From: Flavobacterium sp. W4I14
Lineage (GTDB): Bacteria > Bacteroidota > Bacteroidia > Sphingobacteriales > Sphingobacteriaceae
Length of the DNA stretch: 64,000 nucleotides
Direction of reading: 5' to 3'
Assembly (NCBI GenBank): GCA_030817875.1
Contig: JAUSZU010000001.1
Location: forward strand, 3,348,001-3,412,000
Positions 53,445 to 63,280 of this stretch are shown piece by piece; position 1 is the first letter of the stretch; each line of letters starts with the position of its first letter. The notes under the pieces were generated by a model. The model made no database searches. It was not told where the DNA came from and was given only the letters and a program-made list of their open reading frames with translations. The translations under genes and the position numbers were made by a program.

Positions 53445-56400
53445 CTAACTCAACAACCCCAATAATTCTTTCTTGGTTAAATTCTTGAATAAACTGCCAT
53501 CCGTCTGGATCAGATCTTTAACCAGATCCTTTTTGGTAGCCTGAAGTTTCATAATTTTCTCTTCGATGGTATCAGGGCAGATTAAGCGTACAGCCATTAC
53601 ATTTTTATGCTGACCAATCCTGTATGCACGATCTATGGCCTGGTTTTCTACCGCAGGGTTCCACCATGGGTCTACCAGGTAAACATAATCGGCTTCGGTA
53701 AGGTTCAGTCCGGTACCACCAGCCTTTAAACTGATCAGGAAGACAGGAATATCAGCATTTTGCTGAAAAGAGTTAACCACTTCGGCTCTTTTACGCGTTT
53801 GCCCAGTGAGGTATTCGTATTTAATGCCACGGTTTTCCAATTGTTTTTTAATCAGATCGAGCATGCTTACAAATTGAGAAAAAACCAGGATTTTATGTTT
53901 TCCGGCCTTGCTCTCAATCTGCTCCATCAATACATCAATTTTTGATGATGCCTGTAAATAAGATTTCCCATCAGCCAATAATGCGGCCGAATTGCAGATC
54001 TGTCGTAAAGTGGTAATGCTTTTCAACACGTGCATCGAACTTTTAGGCAGCTCATCTTCCTGTTTACCCAGAATAAAATCCTGGATTTCCTTTTTGTTCG
54101 CTTCGTACACTTCGCGCTGCTCTGCCCCCATTTCGCAATACAGTACAATTTCTGTTTTGTCTGGAAGTTCTTTCGCCACTTGTTCTTTTGTTCTCCGCAG
54201 AATAAACGGCCTAATTTTTTTCTGAAGTTCCTCTGCCCTTCTGCTATCCTTAAACTGATCGATCGGGGTTGAATATAAATCGGCAAACTGCTGTTTACTA
54301 CCAAACAAACCCGGACAAGCGAATGACAGCTGCCCGTACAAATCAAAGGTATTGTTCTCTATCGGCGTTCCCGTCATGGTTACTTTATTCCTCGATTGCA
54401 GCATCCGAACCGCTTTATAACGTTGCGAATCTGGGTTTTTGATCAGCTGCGATTCATCTAAAAAGATATAGTTAAAGCGATAATCCTTTAAGAAACGGAT
54501 ATCAGAAAGCAACGTTCCGTAAGAGGTTAAAATGATTTCGTAATCATCGAAAGTATCAGTTGTTTTAGTCCGTTCGCCGGCATAAATGGTTTTTATTTTT
54601 ATAGATGGTGCAAATTTCTCTACTTCGGCCTTCCAGTTAAATATTAACGAAGCCGGAACCACCACCAGATTTGTATTGTGTTTTACTTTTTCGCGCTGTG
54701 ATAAAATGAAAGCCAAAACCTGAATGGTTTTACCCAATCCCATATCATCGGCCAAACAAGAACCAAAGTTAAAATCATCCAAAAAATTGAGCCAGTTTAG
54801 GCCGTCTTTCTGGTAATGGCGTAACGTTGCTGTTAAACCTTTTGGTACTTCCACTTCCTGAATCGAATCCGTCCCTTCAAATTTCTGTTTGTAAAGTTTC
54901 AACTCGTTCTTTACATCACCATCTAACAAAGCATCTTCATAAAGCTCGTTTATAGAAGCAAACTTAATTTTTGGCGTAAGAATGGCATCTTCGGTTACTT
55001 CGCCTGCACTAAAATAAGCAGCAAATTTTTCGATCCATTCATGAGGTAATATGCCCTGGGTTCCATCACCAAGTGTTACAAACTTACTTTTGTTCCTGAT
55101 CGATTTATGCAGATGCTTCAGTGCAACCTGTTGTTTGCCAAACTTCACTTTTACCTTGGTTTCAAACCAATCTGTCCCACTTAATACCTCGATGTTAATT
55201 TTAGCCTGAAATTCGCTCAGTTTATTGTTTTTAAGTTGGTTGAAACCCAGAATATGAATGCCTTTGTTCCGCCATACTTCAAAAGCTTCGAGAAACCAGG
55301 CTTCTTCCAAAAAGCGTTTGCGGTGCAGGTAAAAAGAATCGTTGGTTTCCTGATCGTAGAAATAAGGATGCTGTTTCAATACGTTTCCAATAAACTGAAG
55401 CTCGGCATTTTCATCACGGTGTAAGGTAAAGAGATTACCCAGTTTATCCTGCGCCTGAATCTGCTTTTTAGACAGCACAGGAATTTCTAAATTCCCATAG
55501 CGCATCACCGGCGTGAGGAGAATATAATCTTCAGATTCTGACAGGTAGATCAGTTGCTCGTTTTCGAGATCAAAACCTTTTTCTTCGATCTGGCTTTTGG
55601 TAGCAGGTTTTAAATAAGAATAATCTACATGGATACTTCCCTCTAAAGGCACCAAAATAACTTTTTGAAACTCAGGATATTTTGTTTTGTGCAGGATTAA
55701 TCTGTTGCTCTGCTTTTTAAAAAATCCGATTACACGTAGAAAATCCAACCTGCCAATTAAATAAAGTTGATTGTTAAGTTTAACAAAATACTGGTGTACC
55801 AATACCAGGTTATCCAACTCGTAAGATTTTCCTTCGATAATTAGCCGACCTGTAATTTCGTAATAATCATCGCGTTGATTTACAGAAAGACGCAGGTCTA
55901 CTTCTAATAAATGAACATCAACCGCTGTAATGGTCGACGCTTGAATAGCGACAGACTGCTTACTATCCTGCAGGTAAAAAGGGATCTGTTCAGGGTTTTT
56001 AACGATTGCTTTTAAAGCTTCGATCTCCGCCTCACTTTGATCGCTATTGTAATTCTGTTGAAAAGTGGTAATACCACTATAAAACTTCACCTGATCGTTA
56101 TCATTTGTTTTAAACAATAAATCAGCGGGATTTATTCCTTTTATCGGGTTTTTAACCTTGCCACTTTTAGTGGTTTCGGCTTCAAATAATTCTACAGTTA
56201 AATTGTTGTAATAGCGGTGTTGCCCAAAAACCAGGATCATTTTACGCTGATCGTTTTTAGCCTGTAATCTTGTTTTGGCCTTAGTTGCCGGAAGTAAAAG
56301 TTCCTGTAAATTTTGTTGTGCTTCTTTATTGAATGGCTGGAGGGCATCCATTTTTGGACGGATATCTACCTGGCCGTTTTCATAGCTCAGGTTAAAAAGA

Positions 56401-56831
56401 AGATCGAGGTTTTCTTCTTTTTCTAAACCATAGTCAACTGCAATTTTTAAAAGCCTTTGCTTCCGAAGGTTCGCATCGAAGAAAATAAGCAAATCCTGGC
56501 GCTGAAGAATATTGTACAAAACTCTTGCCTGATGCTCACACAATTTATGCTTTGGCGTGGCACAACGACAAGAAAGTTTTACGGAGTTTGAGTGCTGCTG
56601 CACCTGAACAATCGGGAAGGGCAATCCAGAGGCCTCATCGCTTAAGGCTGCAAAATCGATTTCAATCTGCTCTGGGAAAAGCTGGTAAAAGCCTTTAACA
56701 TCAGTATGGATCAATCCGCTTAAATGTTTGAGGATAACAATCTGGCTCAGATTTTTCAGGTTAAAATCTTTTAAGATATAATCGTAAGGATTTTGTTCTG
56801 ATACTAGATGCGCGGTTACCTGTTCACTCAT
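53445..56831 (-). CDS. SWIM-domain SNF2-family helicase
   Basis: The 1128-residue product starts with a SWIM zinc finger (SCRCATPKHKLCEH, residues about 89-102), followed by a long bacterial SNF2-associated region (100-640) and an SNF2 ATPase: DDMGLGKTIQVLAF (Walker A), LDESQLIKNP (DESQ box), TGTPIENN, and the C-terminal helicase half with SLKAGGTGLNLTEADYV and RAYRIGQ. These ATP-driven DNA translocases remodel protein-DNA complexes; the bacterial role is little studied. No methylase or nuclease partner lies nearby, so there is no sign of a defence cluster. Confidence 0.92.
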   Translation of the reverse strand: MSEQVTAHLVSEQNPYDYILKDFNLKNLSQIVILKHLSGLIHTDVKGFYQLFPEQIEIDFAALSDEASGLPFPIVQVQQHSNSVKLSCRCATPKHKLCEHQARVLYNILQRQDLLIFFDANLRKQRLLKIAVDYGLEKEENLDLLFNLSYENGQVDIRPKMDALQPFNKEAQQNLQELLLPATKAKTRLQAKNDQRKMILVFGQHRYYNNLTVELFEAETTKSGKVKNPIKGINPADLLFKTNDNDQVKFYSGITTFQQNYNSDQSEAEIEALKAIVKNPEQIPFYLQDSKQSVAIQASTITAVDVHLLEVDLRLSVNQRDDYYEITGRLIIEGKSYELDNLVLVHQYFVKLNNQLYLIGRLDFLRVIGFFKKQSNRLILHKTKYPEFQKVILVPLEGSIHVDYSYLKPATKSQIEEKGFDLENEQLIYLSESEDYILLTPVMRYGNLEIPVLSKKQIQAQDKLGNLFTLHRDENAELQFIGNVLKQHPYFYDQETNDSFYLHRKRFLEEAWFLEAFEVWRNKGIHILGFNQLKNNKLSEFQAKINIEVLSGTDWFETKVKVKFGKQQVALKHLHKSIRNKSKFVTLGDGTQGILPHEWIEKFAAYFSAGEVTEDAILTPKIKFASINELYEDALLDGDVKNELKLYKQKFEGTDSIQEVEVPKGLTATLRHYQKDGLNWLNFLDDFNFGSCLADDMGLGKTIQVLAFILSQREKVKHNTNLVVVPASLIFNWKAEVEKFAPSIKIKTIYAGERTKTTDTFDDYEIILTSYGTLLSDIRFLKDYRFNYIFLDESQLIKNPDSQRYKAVRMLQSRNKVTMTGTPIENNTFDLYGQLSFACPGLFGSKQQFADLYSTPIDQFKDSRRAEELQKKIRPFILRRTKEQVAKELPDKTEIVLYCEMGAEQREVYEANKKEIQDFILGKQEDELPKSSMHVLKSITTLRQICNSAALLADGKSYLQASSKIDVLMEQIESKAGKHKILVFSQFVSMLDLIKKQLENRGIKYEYLTGQTRKRAEVVNSFQQNADIPVFLISLKAGGTGLNLTEADYVYLVDPWWNPAVENQAIDRAYRIGQHKNVMAVRLICPDTIEEKIMKLQATKKDLVKDLIQTDGSLFKNLTKKELLGLLS

Positions 56832-56933
56832 TTAAACTAAAATAGCTAAGTGATAAAAGTAATCATTAATAAGTTTTAGCTAAAACCTCTTTTTAGGTTT
56901 TTATGCACAATTAATTAAGAGAATCGTCATTTC

Positions 56934-57031
56934 GAGCGGAGTGCAACGCAGCCGAGCACCCGAAAGCTCTGCGAAGCAAAATCTGTCTCGATAGATCTCT
57001 CCATTTCGCTGCGCTTCAGTCGAGATGACGA
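56934..57031. repeat. Palindromic intergenic repeat (GTCATTTCGAG type)
   Basis: CGTCATTTCGAGCGGAGTGC on the left and TTCAGTCGAGATGACG on the right form the outer stem, with internal hairpins around GAGCACCCGAAAGCTC and TCTCGATAGATCTCTCC. Same family as 53319-53421. Confidence 0.75.
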
Positions 57032-57043
57032 ACTAACAGCGTA

Positions 57044-58075
57044 CTACAGCGATTTACGCAAGTTCAAATAAAAAGGCACTGCTATCTTTTCAGTTTTTCC
57101 GTTGAGAATAAATTCGGCAGCCTGAGCGCCCAGTTCGCTAAAATCTGTTGAAATGGTGGTAATCCCGTCCAAAATAATCTTTTTTAAAGGCGTTTCGTTA
57201 TAGGAAATTACGCCAACATCTTTCCCGATTTTAAGTTTTTGGGCAATTAAACGCTCAATGAGTGTTACCAGGTCATCTTCCATGAGGTTAATGTACACCT
57301 CACCAGGATTAATTTCTTCGTCTTTAATGTTGTGGATTACTTTATGATCGAAAGCATATTGCTGGCAGAACCTATAAAAACCAGTTAGTATTTCGTGCGG
57401 AAAATAGCTGTTTTTTGGGAAGATAATTTTTAAGGTTCGGTAATGAGAAAGCCGGTCTAAAGCCTGTTCTAAAGCCGCGTAGATATCCTGCGCGAAATTT
57501 TCATAAGCCGCAGCATAATCGCCTGTTACTCCAGGCAACAATTTATCAAGGATAACCAATTTTTCTTTTGGGATGGTATTGATAATTTCGTGCGCATTTT
57601 CGCCACCCTCTAAAAAATGTGGAATAATTACAAAGTGCGAATAATCATCACGTTTGGTGACGATCATTTTTTTAAACAGGGCGAAATCGTTGTTGTAGAT
57701 ATAAAAATCAATCGCAGCACGCTCGCCAAGTGTTTTGGTAAAAGAATCGTAAATGATCTTTTTGTGTGTACTGAGCTTATTAAAAAGCAGGCAAACCTTG
57801 AGTTTGCGCGAAAAATCGGTATTGATAATAAAATAGCCCTTTCCTGGTACAGAATCAACCACCCCTAGTTTCCGGAGGTTGCGGTAACCTTTCTCGGCGG
57901 TATCTCTCGACATTTCCAAACTGAAGCTCAGTTCATTAATAGACGGCAATAAACTATTTTTCAGAAGTTTACCGCTTTCAATTGCGGCCAAAATAGCATT
58001 GGTTAACTGCTTGTATTTTGGCGTCGACGAATACTCGTCGACGTTTATGTAGGGGATTAAATCTTCTGGTTTCAA
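57044..58075 (-). CDS. GntR/LacI-type regulator of the rhamnose cluster
   Basis: The 343-residue product has an N-terminal GntR winged helix (KYKQLTNAILAAIESGKLLK; NELSFSLEMSRDTAEKGYRN) and a periplasmic-binding-protein-like sensor domain from about residue 80 (KLKVCLLFNKLSTHKKIIYD ... GKDVGVISYNETPLKKIILD). It follows the kinase gene by 42 bases and likely senses a rhamnose intermediate. The start is TTG at 58073-58075. A 9-base inverted repeat overlaps codons 11-18. Confidence 0.85.
   Translation of the reverse strand: MKPEDLIPYINVDEYSSTPKYKQLTNAILAAIESGKLLKNSLLPSINELSFSLEMSRDTAEKGYRNLRKLGVVDSVPGKGYFIINTDFSRKLKVCLLFNKLSTHKKIIYDSFTKTLGERAAIDFYIYNNDFALFKKMIVTKRDDYSHFVIIPHFLEGGENAHEIINTIPKEKLVILDKLLPGVTGDYAAAYENFAQDIYAALEQALDRLSHYRTLKIIFPKNSYFPHEILTGFYRFCQQYAFDHKVIHNIKDEEINPGEVYINLMEDDLVTLIERLIAQKLKIGKDVGVISYNETPLKKIILDGITTISTDFSELGAQAAEFILNGKTEKIAVPFYLNLRKSL
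58022..58043. repeat. Perfect 9-base inverted repeat inside the regulator gene
   Basis: CGTCGACGA (58022-58030) and TCGTCGACG (58035-58043) are exact complements with a 4-base loop, inside the first 20 codons of the GntR-type gene. It could be a self-operator, an mRNA hairpin near the start, or chance from the coding sequence. Confidence 0.55.
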
Positions 58076-58117
58076 AATGATTATATTGATATAGGAAATT
58101 CTAATATAAGGAAATTC

Positions 58118-59503
58118 CTAAAAATCTAGCGTACGTTGTATGGCAGAATAGTATTTTAACTGGATCATATCCGTTGGTGCAGGATTTTCATTCCAGGCAT
58201 CATTTATTGCTAAAGCAGTTCCTATTGCCGTAGCCTGCGAAACTGAAGAAGCATAAACCTCAATATCCGGAATAGAAGTAGCTAGCAGATGCATGTAAAT
58301 TGCATTTTTACCGAAACCACCATCTACAAAAATCCTTTTTACGCCTGTATTTAAAATTAGCTTCAACGAGTAAATCTGTTGTTTGATCAGATCAAAAATT
58401 AATTGGTGATAGGCTTCTTCTGCTGTTTGAAAGAGGTTTAGATCACGCTCCGGGAAAGCAGAATTTGCTGAAAAGTCCTGCTGCTCCTGTTGGTTTTCAG
58501 GAATTTTATTGGCCAGTTTCAAAATCATTGAAGGATTAAACTTTAAATGTTTAAACAGATAGGCGGCACGGTCGAAATGTTCTGCTATACGCTTAAGCTG
58601 TACCTCGTGCTCATAACCAGCAAAAATACGTGAAGCCTTTACCGCTTTGCCTTTAAAGTGCATGTAACACAGGCAATCCTGTTTAAGTTCTTCGGCAGTT
58701 AAAGGTTCCTGGTTGAAAGGGTTTAAACTGATACACCAGGTTCCTGTTGAAATGAGTACAAACGGTGTATTAAAATTGGCCAGATAAGGAATCAGCGCTG
58801 CAGAACTATCGTGCAAACCTACACCAACCTTTACGCTGCTCCCTTCGAAATCAGTTTTCAGACTGGAATCTGCAGGGGTAAATGCACCAAATTTCTCGTC
58901 GATTTTTTCGGTGGTAACCCAATTATGGTATTCACTTTTATTGAAATCCCAAAGCTGGGTATGGCAGCCTATACTTGTAATATCGGCCACGGCCTTACCT
59001 GTAATTAAATAACTTAAATATTGAGGCAAATGTAAAGCCCACTTCACTTTTTTAAATATTTCGGGCTTTTCATTTTTCAGGCGATACAATTGCATCCCTG
59101 AATTTAAGCTGCCCAAAATTGGCGAGGCCGTTTCTAACGAAATCTTCTCCTCACCTCCATATTTTGCATAAAAGGCTTTTTTAAGCTCCTCCGGGTATTC
59201 TTTTAAATAGTTATAAAGTGGTGTTAGGGGATCGCCGTTTTCATCGAGATAAACAAAACTGGCACCATAAGTAGAAAAATTTATGGCCCTAATATCGAAC
59301 TCTTTTAACTGTAAAACCTGATGCAGGGAATCATAAACTGATGAACGCAGGCTTTCGAGATTTTCGCATGGTTCGCCATCTTCATCAACTGTTTCTATAA
59401 AACGTGCAGACCGTTCGTAAACAATACTGTAGTTTTCATCAATCAGAAACAGTTTTTTATTCGTTTTCCCAACATCAAATATGGCAATAACAGGTTTAGG
59501 CAT
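58118..59503 (-). CDS. rhaB: FGGY carbohydrate kinase, probable rhamnulokinase
   Basis: Rhamnulokinase phosphorylates L-rhamnulose at C1. The 461-residue product has the FGGY N-terminal ATPase-fold strand (VIAIFDVGKTNKKLFLIDEN), INFSTYGASFVYLDENG, VGLHDSSAALIPYL and the C-terminal ILNTGVKRIFVDGGFGKNAI motif. Substrate is inferred from the cluster: isomerase and aldolase directly upstream in transcription order, symporter beyond. Confidence 0.88.
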   Translation of the reverse strand: MPKPVIAIFDVGKTNKKLFLIDENYSIVYERSARFIETVDEDGEPCENLESLRSSVYDSLHQVLQLKEFDIRAINFSTYGASFVYLDENGDPLTPLYNYLKEYPEELKKAFYAKYGGEEKISLETASPILGSLNSGMQLYRLKNEKPEIFKKVKWALHLPQYLSYLITGKAVADITSIGCHTQLWDFNKSEYHNWVTTEKIDEKFGAFTPADSSLKTDFEGSSVKVGVGLHDSSAALIPYLANFNTPFVLISTGTWCISLNPFNQEPLTAEELKQDCLCYMHFKGKAVKASRIFAGYEHEVQLKRIAEHFDRAAYLFKHLKFNPSMILKLANKIPENQQEQQDFSANSAFPERDLNLFQTAEEAYHQLIFDLIKQQIYSLKLILNTGVKRIFVDGGFGKNAIYMHLLATSIPDIEVYASSVSQATAIGTALAINDAWNENPAPTDMIQLKYYSAIQRTLDF

Positions 59504-59518
59504 TTTCTATTTCTCTAT

Positions 59519-60799
59519 TTACAAACCTGTAGCAACAGTATTTCCGCGGTGATTAACTAACTTGTTTCTAACATCTAAACCGCGGTATAAAGCGATTGGC
59601 GATAAGGCTGCCCCAGCTCTTAATCTGGCTTCAGCAACTAAAGCCCTTAAATCGCTACGGAAAGTATTCTGCAAAATTTCCTGTGCTTTTGCTACGTCGT
59701 TGTTGTTCTGCGCTTCGTTTAGTGCTTTTCTATCAACCAATAAGGCTTGTGCATAAGCAATCATAATCGCTTCCACTGATTGTAATAAATCTTCCAGAGG
59801 GTCTTTCACATTGTGAGAAGCATCAATCATCCATCCTAAATCTTTTGCATGGTCCATGCCTTTTGCATCCATGCCTTCTACCAGTTCGTTAAAAATCAGG
59901 AACAATTGGTAAGGTTTAATGCTTCCTGCAGTTAAATCATCATCGCCGTATTTAGAATCGTTGAAGTGGAAACCACCCAATTTTCCTTCCATTAACAATA
60001 GCGCAACAATCTGCTCAATGTTTGCATTAGGCAAATGGTGGCCTAAATCAACCAAAGTATAGGCTTGTTTACCCAATTTACTTGCATATAACAGTGATTG
60101 TCCCCAATCGCCAACCGTAGTTGAATAAAAGTTAGGCTCGAAGGCTTTATATTCAACAAACATTTTCCAATCTTCTGGCAGTGCTGAATAGATTTCTTGC
60201 AGACTTTCTAAAGTATTTTCAAAGGCTTTACGGAAATTAAGCTGACCAGGGAAACAAGAACCATCGGCAAGCCAAACGGTTAATGCATCAGATCCCAGTG
60301 CGATACCGTGTTTAATTACCTCAATATTATGCTCGATCGCTTGTTTGCGGATGTCTTTATTTACATTCTGTAACGAACCAAATTTATAGCTATGTGCAGA
60401 ACCTTTCTGATCTTGAAAGGTATTCGAGTTCATGGCATCAAATTTTAAACCATAACCAGATGCCAAAGTTTTTAACGCTTCAGCATTTTGAGGGATATCC
60501 CAAGGGATGTGAAGCGAAATTGCCCCACTTGCGCCATTAAGGGCATGAAGCAGACCAACATCTTCAATTTTTTCTTCAATAGTACGTGGTTCACCACCAG
60601 TAATGGCAAAGCGGCCAAAACGTGTTCCACCTGTACCTAAAGCCCAACTTGGAATGGCAATCTGAAAATCAACCAGTTTCTGGATTACGCTTTCTACATC
60701 AACGTGCGCCCAATCTTCTTTTAAAAAAGAAAGTTTGCGCTGATGCGAGGTTAAAAGGGAGTCGTTATGTTTTTCTATTTGGTTCTGCTCGATATTCAT
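59519..60799 (-). CDS. rhaI: L-rhamnose isomerase (RhaI type)
   Basis: This enzyme interconverts L-rhamnose and L-rhamnulose. The 426-residue product resembles the metal-dependent TIM-barrel RhaI type (Pseudomonas stutzeri), not enterobacterial RhaA: IPSWALGTGGTRFGRFAITG, SLHIPWDIPQ, FVEYKAFEPNFYSTTVGDWG, LVDLGHHLPNANIEQIVALL and GGFHFNDSKYGDDDLTAGSI supply the Glu, His and Asp metal ligands. It is 15 bases from the kinase gene. Confidence 0.93.
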   Translation of the reverse strand: MNIEQNQIEKHNDSLLTSHQRKLSFLKEDWAHVDVESVIQKLVDFQIAIPSWALGTGGTRFGRFAITGGEPRTIEEKIEDVGLLHALNGASGAISLHIPWDIPQNAEALKTLASGYGLKFDAMNSNTFQDQKGSAHSYKFGSLQNVNKDIRKQAIEHNIEVIKHGIALGSDALTVWLADGSCFPGQLNFRKAFENTLESLQEIYSALPEDWKMFVEYKAFEPNFYSTTVGDWGQSLLYASKLGKQAYTLVDLGHHLPNANIEQIVALLLMEGKLGGFHFNDSKYGDDDLTAGSIKPYQLFLIFNELVEGMDAKGMDHAKDLGWMIDASHNVKDPLEDLLQSVEAIMIAYAQALLVDRKALNEAQNNNDVAKAQEILQNTFRSDLRALVAEARLRAGAALSPIALYRGLDVRNKLVNHRGNTVATGL

Positions 60800-61131
60800 G
60801 AGAATATGTGGTTATTAGGTTAATTGTTGCGGCGATACAATCGCCGTTTCTCGCTCATCCTCGTTTTAAACGGGGCGATTATAAAAAAATTGAAGTCATT
60901 TCGGTCTGCGCCAAGCACAGACCGATTAAACAACTTACTAAAACTGAATTTAAAACTATTCTATAAGGTCAAATTCCATTTAACCACAGATGCTCACAGA
61001 TAAACACAGATTTGTATCCTTATATATGCTCTGCATTTGTTTCGGTTGGTGCAGACACCAACCAATAGCACTAACGAACATAGTTTCAAATTTCATCTGT
61101 GTTCATCCTTTTTATCTGTAGTTATATTTTA
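60800..61131. other. 332-base spacer in the rhamnose cluster with several dyads
   Basis: No gene. It holds AATCGCCGTTT ... AAACGGGGCGATT (about 60838-60880), CGGTCTG (60901-60907) with CAGACCG (60917-60923), a perfect 20-base dyad GGTTGGTG-CAGA-CACCAACC (61044-61063), and repeated ACAGAT/ATCTGT words at both ends (from about 60985 and 61094). Some may end rhaD transcription or set the ratio of aldolase to isomerase. Confidence 0.55.
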
Positions 61132-63252
61132 TTACCTCACAAATGCCATGGCTACTCCGCCATCAACATTTAAAACATTTCCGGTTGATTTGTGAAGCAA
61201 GCCACCTACAAAGGCGAAACAAGCATTGGCAATATCATCTGGTAATATAATCTGATTTAACAAAGTACGTTTCGCGTAATAAGCCGGTAGTTCTGCAACG
61301 GTAATTCCGTAAGCTTTTGCGCGGCCTTCTGCCCAACCGCCAGCCCAGATATTACTATCGCTGATTACAGCATCAGGGTTAACCACATTTACACGGATAT
61401 TATCAGCACCTAATTCAGCAGCGTTTAACCTGCTCAAATGTAACTGGGCAGCTTTTGCACTGCCATAACCAGCATTATTTGGTCCGCTTACCAGGGCGTT
61501 CTTACTTACAATATTAATGATATCGCCACCAATATTCTGCTTTTGCATCGTATTTGTTGCAGCCTGAGTGATAAAAAACTGACCTTTTACCAAAACATCA
61601 TATAATAAGTCCCAATCCTTCTCGGTATGATCTGCAATGGTTTTAGAAATCGATAACCCTGCATTGTTTACAATAATATCTACTCCGCCAAAAGCCAAAG
61701 CAGCCGAATCGAAAGCCTGTTTAATATCTGCTTCGCTGGTAACATTTAAAATTGCGGTACTGTAAGAATCTTTACCATACAGGCTCGCAAATTCCTTACC
61801 TGCTTCTTCCAAACGCTCGGCATTCATATCATTTAAAATCACCACACCACCTTCTGCAACAAACTTTTTAGCAATCGCCTTACCTATACCACCTGCACTA
61901 CCGGTAATCAAAGCAATTTTACCTGTTAAAGGTTTTGGCTTAGGCATACGCTGCAACTTCGCTTCTTCCAACAACCAATATTCGATATTAAAAGCTTCCT
62001 GGTGCGATAAAGAAGTATATGCTGAAACGGCCTCAGCGCCTTTCATTACGTTAATGGCATTGATATAGAATTCTGCAGCAACCCTTGCTGTTTGTTTATC
62101 TTTAGAGAAGGTAAACATTCCGATTCCAGGATATAAAATAACAACCGGATTGGTATCGCGAATGGCAGGACTGTTTGGATGTTTACAGGCTTCGTAATAA
62201 GCCGTGTACATTGCCCTATATGCTTCGAAAGCAGGCTCCAATGTTTCTTTTAGTGCTTTAACATCCGATAAATCGGCATCGCTTGCTAAAGTTAAAACCA
62301 GTGGACTGATTTTGGTGCGTAAAAAGTGATCGGGACAGCTTGTGCCCATTGGAGCAAGGCGATCAAGATCGTTAGAATTGATGAATTCCAAAACACGACT
62401 GTCATCGGTAAAATGACCGATCATGTGCTGTTTAGAAGAGCATAAGCCACGCAAAACAGGCGCTAAAGCAGCCGCTTGTTGTTTACGCTGATCTGCTGCT
62501 GCACTTTCAATCTTTTGTCCACCAAAAACAGGCCCTTTTTTACCATAGTTCTGGTTAAGGTAATCAGAACAGATTTCGATAACTTCTAAGGTATTCAGGT
62601 AACTTTCGTAAGCCGTATCACCCCAGGTAAACAAACCATGTGAGCCCAACATAATGCCACGGATGCCTGGATTTTCATCTAAACATTGCTTTAATTGCAA
62701 GCCCAGTTCGAAACCAGGTTTTTTCCATTCAACCCAGCCTATCGTTCCACCAAATAATTCTTCGGTAATCTTTTTACCGTCTTTAGCCGCTGCGATGGCA
62801 ATGGCCGCATCCGGGTGCAAGTGATCGATATGTGCAAACGGCAGAAAACCATGCAAAGGGGTATCGATTGATGGCGCTTTAGAGCTTAAATCGAAAATAC
62901 AGTGGTTAAAAAGTTCAACCATTTCATCTTCATGTTCTACACCACGGTAAATATTTTTCAGACTACGTAAACGATCTACGTACAATGCAGCCAAACCGCT
63001 TTTCTTTAAGGTACCTAAATCGCCACCTGAACCTTTTACCCACATTACTTCGGTTTCGAGGCCGGTAAGCGGATCTTTTTCCAATACTTTACACGAGGTA
63101 TTTCCACCTCCATAATTGGTTAAGCGTAAATCTGCACCCAATAAATTTGAGCGATAAATTAAGAGGGCAACTTCATCACCAGCAAGTTTTGCGGCTTCCT
63201 CTTCATCCCACAAATAGCTTACGTGCTTATAACTTTTCGTATCGATTGACAT
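61132..63252 (-). CDS. rhaD: Bifunctional rhamnulose-1-phosphate aldolase/short-chain dehydrogenase
   Basis: The 706-residue fusion joins a class II aldolase/adducin domain (residues about 25-420; GADLRLTNYGGGNTSCKVLE, HGFLPFAHIDHLHPDAAI with metal His, MLGSHGLFTWGD) to a short-chain dehydrogenase (about 435-700; KIALITGSAGGIGKAIAKKF, INNAGLS-type NNAG, and YGSAKAA with catalytic Tyr-Lys). It cleaves rhamnulose 1-phosphate to DHAP and L-lactaldehyde, and the second domain can oxidise the lactaldehyde. ATG at 63250-63252. Confidence 0.93.
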   Translation of the reverse strand: MSIDTKSYKHVSYLWDEEEAAKLAGDEVALLIYRSNLLGADLRLTNYGGGNTSCKVLEKDPLTGLETEVMWVKGSGGDLGTLKKSGLAALYVDRLRSLKNIYRGVEHEDEMVELFNHCIFDLSSKAPSIDTPLHGFLPFAHIDHLHPDAAIAIAAAKDGKKITEELFGGTIGWVEWKKPGFELGLQLKQCLDENPGIRGIMLGSHGLFTWGDTAYESYLNTLEVIEICSDYLNQNYGKKGPVFGGQKIESAAADQRKQQAAALAPVLRGLCSSKQHMIGHFTDDSRVLEFINSNDLDRLAPMGTSCPDHFLRTKISPLVLTLASDADLSDVKALKETLEPAFEAYRAMYTAYYEACKHPNSPAIRDTNPVVILYPGIGMFTFSKDKQTARVAAEFYINAINVMKGAEAVSAYTSLSHQEAFNIEYWLLEEAKLQRMPKPKPLTGKIALITGSAGGIGKAIAKKFVAEGGVVILNDMNAERLEEAGKEFASLYGKDSYSTAILNVTSEADIKQAFDSAALAFGGVDIIVNNAGLSISKTIADHTEKDWDLLYDVLVKGQFFITQAATNTMQKQNIGGDIINIVSKNALVSGPNNAGYGSAKAAQLHLSRLNAAELGADNIRVNVVNPDAVISDSNIWAGGWAEGRAKAYGITVAELPAYYAKRTLLNQIILPDDIANACFAFVGGLLHKSTGNVLNVDGGVAMAFVR

Positions 63253-63280
63253 TCTTATATTCTATTTAAATTTTTATTTA

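Noticed and set aside
53445..56831. SNF2 helicase as part of a DISARM-type or other defence island
   Set aside because: No methyltransferase, phospholipase-D or DUF1998 gene is near; neighbours are a repeat, epimerases and sugar catabolism.
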